64,000 bases of DNA from RYN-230 sp963717125 (GTDB taxonomy: Bacteria; Actinomycetota; Actinomycetes; Streptosporangiales; Streptosporangiaceae): assembly GCA_963717125.1 (NCBI GenBank), contig CAVQVG010000019.1:124001-188000 (forward strand), read 5' to 3'. The notes under the pieces are model-generated. The model did not search any database. It saw only the letters and a program-made list of their open reading frames with translations, and was not told the origin of the DNA. Below, piece after piece: positions 35,493 through 44,269 of the stretch (position 1 is its first letter; each line of letters starts with the position of its first letter). The position numbers were made by a program, and so were the translations under genes.

Positions 35493-37031
35493 TCAGCCGG
35501 GCAGCAGGCGGGCGTACCCGTCGAGCAGCCCGTCGGCGGCGGCCAGGTCGCCATCCAGCGCGCGGTCCGCGGTGCGCGCGTCGAGCACGCCGGCGGCCAG
35601 GTCAAACGCGGCCCGCAGCGGCCCGGCGGCCGGGGCGCGGCGCTGCATCCGCAGCACCCGCACCGCGGCCACCAGCTCGCAGGCCAGCACCGCCCGGTAG
35701 GCGATGATCGTCTCGCCGGTGGCGTGGGCCGACTGGGTGGAGAAGCCCGCGTGCTCCTCCACTCCGCGGGACAGCACCGCGCTGCCCAGCGCGGCCGGGC
35801 CGGCCAGCCGGCGGATGTCCGCGACCGCGGACTGGGCCACGTACTCCAGGATCATGACCCCCGAGCTGGCCGGGGTGTCCGCGGCGAACGCTTCCAGGCC
35901 GGTGAAGGCCGGCTCGACCAGCGTGCCCAGCCGGGCCGCGGCCAGCGCCGCGGTCTGGAACAGCGCCGCGCGGGCCGCGTCCAGGGCCAACCCGACGTAG
36001 GTGGCGTGGAAGTTGCCGTTGTGCCAGACCGCGTGCGCCGCCGGGTCCACGAGCGGGTTCTCGCTGGCCGCGTTGATCTCCACGGTGACCAGCTGCGCCG
36101 CGTGCGTCACCGCGTCCACGGCCGGGCCGTGCACCTGGGGGAACGCCCGGTACCCGTACGGATCCTGGAGCCGCTCGGGCATCTCGGGGGCCGGGGGTTC
36201 CGGGGGTAGTCCCCCGGGGAGGCACAGCGGGGGGTCGTCCTCCCGGGCCGGCGCTCTCAGCTGCCCGTCCGTCAGCTGCCCGTCCGTCAGCTGACGGACG
36301 GCCGCGGCGACCCACTGCTGCCCGGGATGCGGCCGGGCCCGCTGCACCGGGGCGGCGAACGGCTCGGCTGAGCCGCGCACCGCCAGCAGCGACAGCGCCG
36401 CGATGAGCACCGCGGCCCGGTTCAGCCGGTCCAGGTCGGCGCAGGCCAGCGCGGCCTCGCCGAGCGTCGCGGCGTTGCTGCTGATAAAGCCCAGCGCTTC
36501 GGCCGAGCGCAGCGGGAAGCGGGGCGGCGGGCCGCTGCCGCGCAGCCAGGCCCGCTCCCCGAGCAGGCACAGCCCGGTCGCGGCCAGCGCGGTCAGGTCT
36601 CCGGTGCCGATGGCCCCGTACCGGGGCACCGGCGGGATGAACCCCCGGTTGATCGCGTCGGCCAGCACGGCCAGCATGCCGGGGTCCACCCCGGAGCCGC
36701 CCGCGCCGAGCTGGTTCAGCCGGACGACCAGCATGGCCCGGGCCAGGCCGGGGTCGAGCAGCGGGCCGGCCCCGGCCGCGTGGCTGCGCAGCACGCGGCG
36801 CCCGTGCCCGGCCGCTTCGCCCGCCGCCACTGGCACGTCGCGCTTGGCGCCCACCCCCGTGGTCCGGCCGTACACCGGCCGCTGCCCGGCCACCTCCCGG
36901 GCCGTCTGCCAGGCCGCCCGCGCCGCGGTGACGGCGGCCGGGGCCACCTCGACCCCGGCCTGGCCCCCGGCCACCCGCGCGACCTCGGCGCAGGTCAGCG
37001 AGCCGCCGTCGAGCACGATACGGTCTGCCAT
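35493..37031 (-). CDS. Aromatic amino-acid/histidine ammonia-lyase homologue with altered MIO triad
   Basis: A 512-residue member of the MIO-dependent lyase family: catalytic Tyr in PVYGRTTGVGAKRD, RLNQLGAGGSGV, NHGN-like WHNGNFHATYVGLALD and SAHATGE near the C-terminus. The segment that normally reads GASGD, whose Ala-Ser-Gly forms the MIO cofactor, here reads IGTGDLTALA (Gly142-Thr143-Gly144). Whether this still cyclises is unknown. Residues 244-256 include a 15-bp duplication (LTDGQ twice). ATG at 37031 follows GGAGG. It heads the operon with the molybdenum hydroxylase and MetE-like genes, suggesting deamination of a histidine-like or aromatic substrate followed by hydroxylation. Confidence 0.85.
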   Translation of the reverse strand: MADRIVLDGGSLTCAEVARVAGGQAGVEVAPAAVTAARAAWQTAREVAGQRPVYGRTTGVGAKRDVPVAAGEAAGHGRRVLRSHAAGAGPLLDPGLARAMLVVRLNQLGAGGSGVDPGMLAVLADAINRGFIPPVPRYGAIGTGDLTALAATGLCLLGERAWLRGSGPPPRFPLRSAEALGFISSNAATLGEAALACADLDRLNRAAVLIAALSLLAVRGSAEPFAAPVQRARPHPGQQWVAAAVRQLTDGQLTDGQLRAPAREDDPPLCLPGGLPPEPPAPEMPERLQDPYGYRAFPQVHGPAVDAVTHAAQLVTVEINAASENPLVDPAAHAVWHNGNFHATYVGLALDAARAALFQTAALAAARLGTLVEPAFTGLEAFAADTPASSGVMILEYVAQSAVADIRRLAGPAALGSAVLSRGVEEHAGFSTQSAHATGETIIAYRAVLACELVAAVRVLRMQRRAPAAGPLRAAFDLAAGVLDARTADRALDGDLAAADGLLDGYARLLPG

Positions 37032-37195
37032 CGGCTTGCCTCCATCCGCTCCCTGCCATGATCACCCAGCCGATGGCGCGCCCGCGCCGCCGCGCCCCGG
37101 CGGCCGCCCGCCAGCACCGGGCCGGCCGGACCGGGCAAACCGGGCATCCCGCACCGGCGCCACCGCTACGATCATCGGCTGTTGGAGGTGGCGTG

Positions 37196-38008
37196 ATGCC
37201 AGCGCACGGAATCAGCCGCCGGGCCAGCCGCCGGGGCCCACGGCGTGACCGGTCACTGGTGGCCAGCGCGCTGTTCGCGGCGGCTGCGGCGGCCGTGGCG
37301 GTGCTGGTGATCACGCACCAGCCGCACCGCTCGCCGCGGCTGACCGACGCGGCGGCGCCGGCCCACCTGACCAGGACGGCGGCGGGCTGCCCCGGGGTGG
37401 CCGCGGCCACCCCCTGCGCCCGCCCGCTGGCCACCGGCTACCACCAGCCCGCCGTAGCGCCGCGCACCCCCGCCACCCGGCATTCCCACCACCAGCACGC
37501 AACGCCCTCGCCTGCCGCATCGGCCCGGCACACGCCGGTGGCGACCGCGTCGGACTCCCCCTCAGCAGGGCAGGCCGCGAGCCTGGACGCGGCCGCCCAG
37601 CAGGTACTGGCGTTGATTAATCAAGCCCGTGCGCAGGCAGGCCTGCCTGCCTATACGGGGAGCGCCGGGCTGAATACGAGCGCGGGCCGGCACGACGCGG
37701 TGATGGCGGCCGGCTGCGGGCTGTCCCATCAGTGCCCGGGCGAGCCCGCGCTCGGCGCGCGGGAAACCGCGGCCGGCGTGCACTGGACCGCGGCCGGGGA
37801 GAACATCGGCGAGGGCGGGCCGGTGGCTGGTACCGAGGTGGCCATCGCGCAGCTGGCGGTGGGGCTGACGCAGAGCATGCTGAACGAGAAGCCACCCGAC
37901 GACGGCCACCGGCTGAACATACTGAGCTCGGCGTTCACGCACATCGGCATCGCCGTCTACCGGGACGGCTCCGGCACGGTGTGGCTGACCCAGGACTTCT
38001 CCAACTGA
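37196..38008 (+). CDS. Secreted or anchored CAP (SCP/PR1)-domain protein
   Basis: A 270-residue protein with an Arg-rich N-terminus, one membrane/signal helix (LVASALFAAAAAAVAVLVI), a His/Pro/Ala/Thr-rich linker to about residue 120, and a CAP domain: VLALINQARAQAGLPAY, GLSHQCPGEP, GENIGEGG and HRLNILSSAFTHIGIAVY. Bacterial CAP proteins are extracytoplasmic, sometimes lipid- or wall-binding; the function here is unknown. ATG at 37196 follows GGAGGTGG; the frame is open upstream into the divergent lyase control region. It converges on the small acidic gene with 7 bp between stops. Confidence 0.88.
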   Translation: MPAHGISRRASRRGPRRDRSLVASALFAAAAAAVAVLVITHQPHRSPRLTDAAAPAHLTRTAAGCPGVAAATPCARPLATGYHQPAVAPRTPATRHSHHQHATPSPAASARHTPVATASDSPSAGQAASLDAAAQQVLALINQARAQAGLPAYTGSAGLNTSAGRHDAVMAAGCGLSHQCPGEPALGARETAAGVHWTAAGENIGEGGPVAGTEVAIAQLAVGLTQSMLNEKPPDDGHRLNILSSAFTHIGIAVYRDGSGTVWLTQDFSN

Positions 38009-38015
38009 GCCCGGG

Positions 38016-38330
38016 CTACGACTCCTCGTACCGGGTGGGCGGGAAACCGTCCTTGTCGAGGCGCAGCTCGCCCTCGGCCTCTTCCTTCTCGATCTCGGCC
38101 CGCGCGTCCTGGTAGACCGGGCTGTCGGTGACGTCGGTGGGCACCGGGTCGTCGGTGGCCGGCGGCAGCTCATCCGGCTCGTAGGGATCGAGCCCCGCGT
38201 CCACCCGCTCCTCTTCGGTCAGCTCGGCCAGCTGGTCGTCGTTGAGACGGTCGATCTCGCCGCCGTGCTCGCGGCGGCTGCGGTGGAACTCGGATGGCTC
38301 GTGCGGTGGTTCCGGTGGCAGCTCAGTCAT
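38016..38330 (-). CDS. Small acidic protein of unknown function
   Basis: A 104-residue, very hydrophilic protein rich in Asp, Glu and Pro (MTELPPEPPHEPSEFHRSR, LAELTEEERVDAGLDPYEPD), with no hydrophobic core segment; likely largely disordered. GC-rich third positions and an ATG start at 38330 support a real gene. It is followed closely by the convergent CAP gene and is divergent from lon. I do not recognise a function. Confidence 0.65.
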   Translation of the reverse strand: MTELPPEPPHEPSEFHRSRREHGGEIDRLNDDQLAELTEEERVDAGLDPYEPDELPPATDDPVPTDVTDSPVYQDARAEIEKEEAEGELRLDKDGFPPTRYEES

Positions 38331-38545
38331 TGGTCCAAGCTACGCCCGGCCCGCATCCGGCCGGGCTGGGCCCCGGGAATAGCTGCGGCCGGCTGGCGGT
38401 TATCCGAGGCGTCGCCACACCGGGCCCCGAGCGTTATGGGCCGCACGCAATGGCGGCCCTCTTCGCGCAACAGCTCTGCGCCCCGCCTATTCGGCACCCC
38501 CTCTGACCTGCCCAGACGCACGTCCGCTGAGGGCGAACGGATTCC

Positions 38546-38571
38546 GGAAACAAACCACGCAGGCTTTTGTT
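38546..38571 (+). promoter_or_regulatory. SigR/SigH-like promoter of lon
   Basis: GGAAA at 38546-38550 and GTT at 38569-38571 are 18 bp apart, matching the GGAAT-N18/19-GTT pattern of the disulfide/heat-stress sigma factors SigR (Streptomyces) and SigH (mycobacteria). It lies 39 bp before the lon ATG, a normal leader length. lon is a known SigR target in Streptomyces. Confidence 0.6.
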
Positions 38572-38609
38572 GAAGGGGAAACGATAAGCCCGATTATCAG
38601 GAAGTGACC

Positions 38610-40988
38610 ATGAGCGAAACACTCCGCCTGCCGGTGCTCCCACTGGACGATTCAGTGGTGCTGCCGACGATGGTGGTTCCGCTGGACACCTCCGCTACTG
38701 AGCCCCGCGCGGCGATCCAGGCCGCGCAGATGTCGGCAGCGGTGCCAGGTGCGGCGGATAAGAGCACGCCGCAGGTGCTGCTGGTGCCCCGGCTGAACGG
38801 CAAGTACCCCGCGATCGGCACGCTCGGCGCGGTCGAGCAGACCGGGCGGCTGCCCAGCGGTGAGCCCGCCGCGGTGATCCGCGGCCTGTCCCGGGTGCGC
38901 ATCGGCGTCGGCACGACCGGCCCGGGCGCGGCACTGTGGGTCGAGGGCACGGTGATCGACGAGCCGCCCGCCTCGGCACGGGCCCAGGAGCTGGCCCGTG
39001 AGTACCGCGGGCTGGCCGGCACCATCCTGCAGAAGCGTGGCGCCTGGCAGGTGGTCAACGTGCTGCAGCGGATCACCGAACCGTCCGCGCTGGCCGACAG
39101 CGCCGGCTACGCCGGGTACCTGACGATGGAGCAGCGCGTTCAGCTGCTCGAGACGATCGACCCGGAGCAGCGGCTCGAGCTGGTGACCGGGTGGGCCCGG
39201 GATCAGCTGGCCGAGCTGGACGTGGCGGAAACCATCCAGAACGACGTCCGCGAGGGCATGGAGAAGCAGCAGCGCGAGTTCCTGCTCCGCCAGCAGCTGG
39301 CCGCCATCCGCAAGGAACTGGCCGAGCTGGACGGCGAGCCGGGCACCGAGGAAGAGGACTACAAGGCGCGCATCGAGGCGGCCGCTCTTCCGGAGAAGGT
39401 GCACGAGGCAGCGATGAAGGAAGCCGCCAAGCTGGAGCGGACCAACGACGCCTCACCCGAGGGCAGCTGGATCCGCACCTGGCTGGACACGGTGCTGGAG
39501 ATCCCGTGGAACGACCGCAGCGACGACGCCTATGACATCACCGGCGCCCGCGCCATCCTGGACGCGGACCACGCCGGGCTGGACGACGTCAAGGACCGGA
39601 TCATCGAGTACCTGGCCGTGCGCAAGCGGCGCTCCGACAAGGGCCTGGCTCTGGTCGGCGGCCGCCGCAGCGGCGCCGTGCTGGCGCTGGCCGGCCCGCC
39701 CGGAGTGGGCAAGACCTCGCTGGGTGAGTCGGTGGCCCGCGCCATGGGCCGCAAGTTCGCCCGCGTGGCGCTGGGCGGTGTCCGGGACGAGGCGGAGATC
39801 CGCGGTCACCGGCGCACCTACGTCGGCGCGCTGCCCGGCCGGATCGTCCGGGCCGTCCGCGAGGCGGGTTCGATGAACCCGGTCATCCTGCTGGACGAGG
39901 TGGACAAGCTCGGCGCGGACTACCGCGGCGACCCCACCGCGGCGCTGCTCGAGGTGCTGGACCCGGCGCAGAACCACACGTTCCGCGACCACTACCTGGA
40001 GGTCGAGCTCGACCTGTCGGACGTGCTGTTCATCGCGACCGCGAACGCGCTGGAGATGATCCCCAGCCCGCTGCTGGACCGGATGGAGCTGATCCAGCTG
40101 GACGGCTACACGGAGGCCGAGAAGGTCATCATCGCCCAGGGTCACCTGCTGCCGCGTCAGCTGGAGCGGGCCGGCCTGGAGGCGTCCGACGTGACCTTCA
40201 CCGACGGCGCGCTGCACCAGCTGGCCGGCGAGTACACCCGCGAAGCGGGGGTCCGGTCGCTGGAGCGGACCATCGCCCGGGTGCTGCGGAAGATCGCGGC
40301 CCAGGTGGCGACGGACGAGGTTCAGCTGCCGGTCACCGTGGACGCGGCTGACCTGCACGGGTACCTGGGGCATCCCCGGCACACCCCGGAGTCGGCCGAG
40401 CGGACCGCGGTCCCGGGCGTGGCCACCGGCCTGGCTGTCACCGGCACCGGCGGCGACGTGCTGTTCATCGAGGCGTCGCTGGCCGACCCGGAGACGGGCA
40501 CCACCGGTGTCACGCTCACCGGGCAGCTCGGTGACGTGATGAAGGAGTCGGCTCAGATCGCGCTGTCCTACCTGCGCTCGCACGGCGCGGAGCTGGAACT
40601 GCCGGTCGGCGACCTGAAGGAGCGCGGCGTGCACGTGCACGTGCCGGCCGGCGCGGTGCCCAAGGACGGGCCGAGCGCCGGGGTCACCATGACCACCGCG
40701 CTGGCCTCGCTGCTGTCCGGCCGGCTGGTCCGCTCCGATGTGGCGATGACCGGTGAGGTCTCGCTGACCGGGCGGGTGCTGCCGATCGGCGGGGTGAAGC
40801 AGAAGCTGCTGGCCGCGCACCGCGCGGGCATCAGCACGGTGCTGATCCCCAAGCGGAACGAGCCCGACCTGGAGGATGTGCCCGAGGACGTGCGGAACCA
40901 GCTGACCGTGCACGCGGTCAGCGACGTCCGCGAGGTGCTCGGCCTGGCCCTGGAGCCAGCCAGGTCTGAGGCGGCCATCGCCGCCTGA
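38610..40988 (+). CDS. lon: ATP-dependent protease Lon
   Basis: A 792-residue, full-length bacterial LonA. N-terminal substrate-binding domain (LRLPVLPLDDSVVLPTMVVP), coiled region EKQQREFLLRQQLAAIRKEL, AAA+ module with Walker A GPPGVGKT and Walker B VILLDEVDK, sensor ATANAL, and protease domain with catalytic Ser689 in KDGPSAGV and Lys730 in GGVKQK. It degrades misfolded and regulatory proteins in the cytosol. ATG at 38610 has AGGAAG at 5 bases. A SigR-like promoter precedes it and a strong hairpin terminator follows, so it is a single-gene unit. Confidence 0.98.
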   Translation: MSETLRLPVLPLDDSVVLPTMVVPLDTSATEPRAAIQAAQMSAAVPGAADKSTPQVLLVPRLNGKYPAIGTLGAVEQTGRLPSGEPAAVIRGLSRVRIGVGTTGPGAALWVEGTVIDEPPASARAQELAREYRGLAGTILQKRGAWQVVNVLQRITEPSALADSAGYAGYLTMEQRVQLLETIDPEQRLELVTGWARDQLAELDVAETIQNDVREGMEKQQREFLLRQQLAAIRKELAELDGEPGTEEEDYKARIEAAALPEKVHEAAMKEAAKLERTNDASPEGSWIRTWLDTVLEIPWNDRSDDAYDITGARAILDADHAGLDDVKDRIIEYLAVRKRRSDKGLALVGGRRSGAVLALAGPPGVGKTSLGESVARAMGRKFARVALGGVRDEAEIRGHRRTYVGALPGRIVRAVREAGSMNPVILLDEVDKLGADYRGDPTAALLEVLDPAQNHTFRDHYLEVELDLSDVLFIATANALEMIPSPLLDRMELIQLDGYTEAEKVIIAQGHLLPRQLERAGLEASDVTFTDGALHQLAGEYTREAGVRSLERTIARVLRKIAAQVATDEVQLPVTVDAADLHGYLGHPRHTPESAERTAVPGVATGLAVTGTGGDVLFIEASLADPETGTTGVTLTGQLGDVMKESAQIALSYLRSHGAELELPVGDLKERGVHVHVPAGAVPKDGPSAGVTMTTALASLLSGRLVRSDVAMTGEVSLTGRVLPIGGVKQKLLAAHRAGISTVLIPKRNEPDLEDVPEDVRNQLTVHAVSDVREVLGLALEPARSEAAIAA

Positions 40989-41007
40989 GGGTAGCTCCTC
41001 TCACCCG

Positions 41008-41052
41008 AGAGCCGCCGTCCGGTCCCCGACCGGGCGGCGGCTCTTTATTTGT
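41008..41052 (+). terminator. Intrinsic terminator of lon
   Basis: GAGCCGCCGTCCGGTC pairs with GACCGGGCGGCGGCTC (one G-U wobble) around a CCC loop, followed by TTTATTTGTT. This is the only classical hairpin plus U-tract in the window and lies 20 bp after the lon stop. Confidence 0.93.
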
Positions 41053-41085
41053 TGGGCCGCGACGCGGCGCGCACTCGCGGGCGGC

Positions 41086-41943
41086 TCAGGCCCGGACGTC
41101 GCTGAGCAGCCGCCGGGCGGTTCCGCCGGTGATGGCCGCCCTGGCCTCCGCGGTGAGGCCACCGTCGGCCTGGCCAGCCTGGCCAGCCACGGCCAGGCCG
41201 GCCAGCAGGCCGGACACGGTCAGCCCGGTGTTGGGGGCGTCGGAGCCGAACAGCACCTTGCCCGCCACCGCGGCCAGCCGGGCCGGGGCCGGCCGGACCG
41301 GCTGGTGCAGCACCGGGGTCAGGTCGGCGTGCACCCAGGGATGCTCGGCGACCAGCCGCAGCGCCTCGTCGCTGGCCGCGTGACCGCAGTGCGCGATGAT
41401 GATGCGCGCCTCCGGGTGCCGGCGGGCCACGGTCGCGACCGGCGTCAGTTCGGCCGCCTCGGTGTACCCGTCAGGCGCGTGCCCGGCGTGCAGTACCACC
41501 GGCACCGCCATCGCCGACACGTACTCCCAGACCGGGTCGAGGCGCCGGTCGTCGGCCGCGAAGTTTCCCACCGAGCAGTGCAGCTTGAGCACCCGCAGGC
41601 CCAGGTCCTCCACGGCGGCCCGGACCAGCCGGGCCGGGTGGTCGTCGGCCGGGTGCACGGTGCAGCCGCCGATCACCTTGACGGCGGCGCCGTCCGCGTG
41701 CGCCGCCGCGAACCGCGCCATGGCCGCGTTCAGCTCGGCGGCCGAGCCGGGACGCCGCGCGTAGGGCAGCGACCACGCCTCGGTGATGCCCTCGACCGCC
41801 AGCCGGTCGCACACCTCGGCCGGGTCAGCCGGGTAGGCGAACCCGTCGCTGGGGAAGCCGCGGGCGTGGAAGAACCCGCGGATCGCGGCCTGCAGCCGGG
41901 GCGGCAGCAGGTGGACGTGGGCATCGACGACAGCGCAGGGCAC
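41086..41943 (-). CDS. Amidohydrolase-2-family (ACMSD-like) metal hydrolase/decarboxylase
   Basis: A 285-residue TIM-barrel protein. DAHVHLLP carries the first metal His pair, VLKLHCSVGNF and VVLHAGHAPDG further barrel residues, IIIAHCGH another metal His, and VLFGSDAPN the terminal Asp. Members hydrolyse or decarboxylate small acids such as aminocarboxymuconate or lactones. GTG at 41943 begins the homologous region. The gene is divergent from the amidohydrolase operon at 42078 and is probably part of the same catabolic locus. Substrate unknown. Confidence 0.85.
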   Translation of the reverse strand: MPCAVVDAHVHLLPPRLQAAIRGFFHARGFPSDGFAYPADPAEVCDRLAVEGITEAWSLPYARRPGSAAELNAAMARFAAAHADGAAVKVIGGCTVHPADDHPARLVRAAVEDLGLRVLKLHCSVGNFAADDRRLDPVWEYVSAMAVPVVLHAGHAPDGYTEAAELTPVATVARRHPEARIIIAHCGHAASDEALRLVAEHPWVHADLTPVLHQPVRPAPARLAAVAGKVLFGSDAPNTGLTVSGLLAGLAVAGQAGQADGGLTAEARAAITGGTARRLLSDVRA

Positions 41944-41973
41944 CCGTCCGGTTTACCTGGTCGGCCGAACCTG

Positions 41974-42002
41974 TTGACACCCGGGTGCGGCCCAGGCAAG
42001 AC
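41974..42002 (+). promoter_or_regulatory. Putative sigma-70-type promoter of the 42-47 kb operon
   Basis: A perfect -35 TTGACA at 41974-41979 is followed after about 17 bp by CAAGACT, a weak -10. The operon starts at 42078. The gap also contains A/T-richer sequence (42005-42050) that may bind a regulator. Confidence 0.4.
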
Positions 42003-42077
42003 TCTCGAAACAGGCTATTAGAAAGTCGCTATCGACTGATGAAAGCAGCTGCCGGGCGGCCCGGCTGAGGAGCGACC

Positions 42078-43403
42078 GTGGAACGCACCATCTTCACCAA
42101 CGGCCTCGTGTTCGACGGCAGTGGCTCGCCGGCCGCGCCCGGCGACGTGGTCATCGAGGCGGACCGGGTGGTGTCGGTCACCCCGGGCTGGCGCGCCGAG
42201 CACGACGGCGAGCGGGTCATCGACGGCGAGCGGGTCATCGACGTGGCCGGGTGCACGGTCATGCCGGGCCTGATCGAGTCGCACGGCCATCTCACGTTCC
42301 CGTCGGCGGTCGGGCACATCGACCCGTCCTTCAACCCCCCGGTGGACGTCAGCTTCTTCCGGCACATCGAGGGCATGCCCGCCGAACTGGCCCGGGCCGA
42401 GCGGAACGCGCGCATCATCCTGGACGCCGGGTTCACCTCGGTCTACTCGGCCGGCTCGCTGCTGCCCATGCCCACCGAGGTGATCCTGCGCGACAAGATC
42501 AGGGCCGGCGCGGTGCCCGGCCCGCGGCTACGCGCGGCCAGCATGGAGCGGGACAACCACCCGGTCCGCCCGGACGGCCACGTCGAGCCGGACTGGCAGG
42601 GCCCGGACGCCTGCCGCGCGTTCGTCCGCGAGCAGGCCGCGATGGGCTTCGACAGCGTGAAGTTCCTGCTGTCCAACGACGACGTGTTCATCCCCGGCGG
42701 CTCGCAGATCACCCAGTACACCCAGGACGAGGCGACCGCCGCGGGCGAGCAGGCCCGCGAGTCCGGGGTCTGGCTGAACTGCCACGCGCAGGCCGCGGAG
42801 TCGGTCAAGGTCGCGGTGCGGGCCGGGTTCCGCAGTATTTATCACTGCACCTACGCCGACGAGGAAGCGCTGGACCTGCTGGAGTCGGTGCAGGACACCG
42901 TGTTCGTGTCCCCGGCCCCCGGCATCATCTACGCCAACGTCTACGAGGGCGAGGAGTACGGCATCGACCGGGCCCAGGCCGAGAAGATGGGCTCGGTAGC
43001 CGCGCTTGAGGGGATGGCCGCGGTCTACCCGGAGATCCGCAAGCGCGGCATCCGCGCGCTGCCCGGCGGCGACTACGGCTTCCCCAACAACCCCATCGGG
43101 CGGAACGCCCGTGACCTGGAACTGTTCGTCAACGTGCTCGGCTATCCGCCACTCGAGGCGCTGCGCGCCGCCACCATGCTGGGTGGGCAGCTGATGGACA
43201 TGGGCGACGAGCTTGGCCTGCTCGCTCCCGGCTACCTGGCCGACGTGCTGGTGGTCCGCGGCGACCCGACCGGCGACGTGAAGATCCTGCAGGACCCGGG
43301 GAACCTCGAGTACATCGTGCAGGGCGGCCGGTTCCACAAGCAGCCTAACCACGGGCAGCCCGACCACGGGCAGCCCGGCCACGGGGAGCCGGTACGGCGA
43401 TGA
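42078..43403 (+). CDS. Imidazolonepropionase/prolidase-like amidohydrolase
   Basis: A 441-residue amidohydrolase. The N-terminal beta-sandwich FTNGLVFDGSGSPAAPGDV precedes the barrel with VMPGLIESHGHLTF (metal-binding region), FDSVKFLLSN (position of the bridging Lys), NCHAQ and YHCTYADEEA (His) and ALPGGDYGFPNNP (Asp). The first metal motif reads HGH. GTG at 42078 follows GAGGAG. The N-terminus contains an 18-bp duplication (GERVID twice) and the C-terminus three 15-bp units. Its stop overlaps the next start (ATGA), so it leads a coupled operon. Substrate is probably a cyclic amide or lactone; uncertain. Confidence 0.88.
   Translation: MERTIFTNGLVFDGSGSPAAPGDVVIEADRVVSVTPGWRAEHDGERVIDGERVIDVAGCTVMPGLIESHGHLTFPSAVGHIDPSFNPPVDVSFFRHIEGMPAELARAERNARIILDAGFTSVYSAGSLLPMPTEVILRDKIRAGAVPGPRLRAASMERDNHPVRPDGHVEPDWQGPDACRAFVREQAAMGFDSVKFLLSNDDVFIPGGSQITQYTQDEATAAGEQARESGVWLNCHAQAAESVKVAVRAGFRSIYHCTYADEEALDLLESVQDTVFVSPAPGIIYANVYEGEEYGIDRAQAEKMGSVAALEGMAAVYPEIRKRGIRALPGGDYGFPNNPIGRNARDLELFVNVLGYPPLEALRAATMLGGQLMDMGDELGLLAPGYLADVLVVRGDPTGDVKILQDPGNLEYIVQGGRFHKQPNHGQPDHGQPGHGEPVRR
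43341..43385. repeat. Three tandem 15-bp units at the amidohydrolase 3' end
   Basis: CAGCCTAACCACGGG, CAGCCCGACCACGGG and CAGCCCGGCCACGGG code for QPxHG units and end 18 bp before a stop that overlaps the next start. Confidence 0.93.
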
Positions 43404-44269
43404 CCTCCGCCTCCCCCGCCGTCACCAGCTACCGGGACGTCGTCTACTCCCGGCCGCCCGGCTACCGCCCGGTCGCGCTGGACCTCTACGTGCCGGCCGG
43501 GCCGGCCCTGGCGCTCTGCCTGTACCTGCACGGCGGCGGCTGGCGGCTGGGCCGCCGGTCCGACGGGCCGGGCCCGGCCCGGTCCTGGTCGCCGTCCTTC
43601 TTCGAGCGGGTGGCCGCCATGGGCCTGGCCGTGGCCAGCGTGGACTACCGGCTGAGCGGGGAGGCGGTCTTCCCGGCCCAGCTCGAGGACGTGTCCGCGG
43701 CGGCCGGCTTCCTGGCCCGCGAGCGGGCCGGCTTCGGCGTGACCACGCCGCGCACCGTGGCCTGGGGCGTGTCGGCCGGCGGCCACCTGGCCGCCATGCT
43801 CGCGCTGACCGCGCCGGCACCGCCGGTGGACGCCGTGGTCTGCTGGTACACCCCGGCCGACCTGGGCGCGCTGTCGGCGGACGTGGACGACGCGGGCGGG
43901 CACGGCGACCGGGGACCGGACTCGCGCGAGGCCCAGCTGATCGGCGCGCCGCTGGACGAGCGGCCGGACCTGGCCGCGGCGGCCAGCCCGGTGCGCTTCG
44001 CGCATTCGGGGGCGCCGCCGTTCCTGCTGGTGCACGGCACCGCGGACGACCTGGTGCCGCCCCGGCAGAGTGAGCGGCTGGCCGGCGCGCTCACCGCGGC
44101 CGGGGCACGGGCCACCGTCGACCTGGTCGAGGGGGCCAGCCACATGTTTCCCGAGCTGGATGACGCCGCCACCACCGCGGTCATCGAGCGGTCCGTCCGC
44201 TTCCTGCTCGACCCGGCCAAGCCCGCGGCACCGACCAGCGAGCCTGGGAGCGCGGCGCATGCGTCTTGA
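43400..44269 (+). CDS. Alpha/beta hydrolase (esterase/lipase, BD-FAE-like)
   Basis: A 289-residue hydrolase. It has an oxyanion-hole motif LYLHGGGWRLG, nucleophile elbow GVSAGGHLA, acid residue in VHGTADDLVPP and catalytic His in EGASHMFPE. It resembles carbohydrate or acyl-group esterases and kynurenine-formamidase-like enzymes. ATG overlaps the amidohydrolase stop (ATGA at 43400-43403). The last 11 bases overlap the next gene. No signal peptide, so cytosolic. It probably cleaves an ester or amide intermediate of this operon. Confidence 0.9.
   Translation: MTSASPAVTSYRDVVYSRPPGYRPVALDLYVPAGPALALCLYLHGGGWRLGRRSDGPGPARSWSPSFFERVAAMGLAVASVDYRLSGEAVFPAQLEDVSAAAGFLARERAGFGVTTPRTVAWGVSAGGHLAAMLALTAPAPPVDAVVCWYTPADLGALSADVDDAGGHGDRGPDSREAQLIGAPLDERPDLAAAASPVRFAHSGAPPFLLVHGTADDLVPPRQSERLAGALTAAGARATVDLVEGASHMFPELDDAATTAVIERSVRFLLDPAKPAAPTSEPGSAAHAS

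Noticed and set aside
33208..35700. 830-codon plus-strand ORF antisense to the molybdenum-hydroxylase large subunit
   Set aside because: Low-complexity shadow without domain motifs; the opposite strand encodes a complete enzyme.
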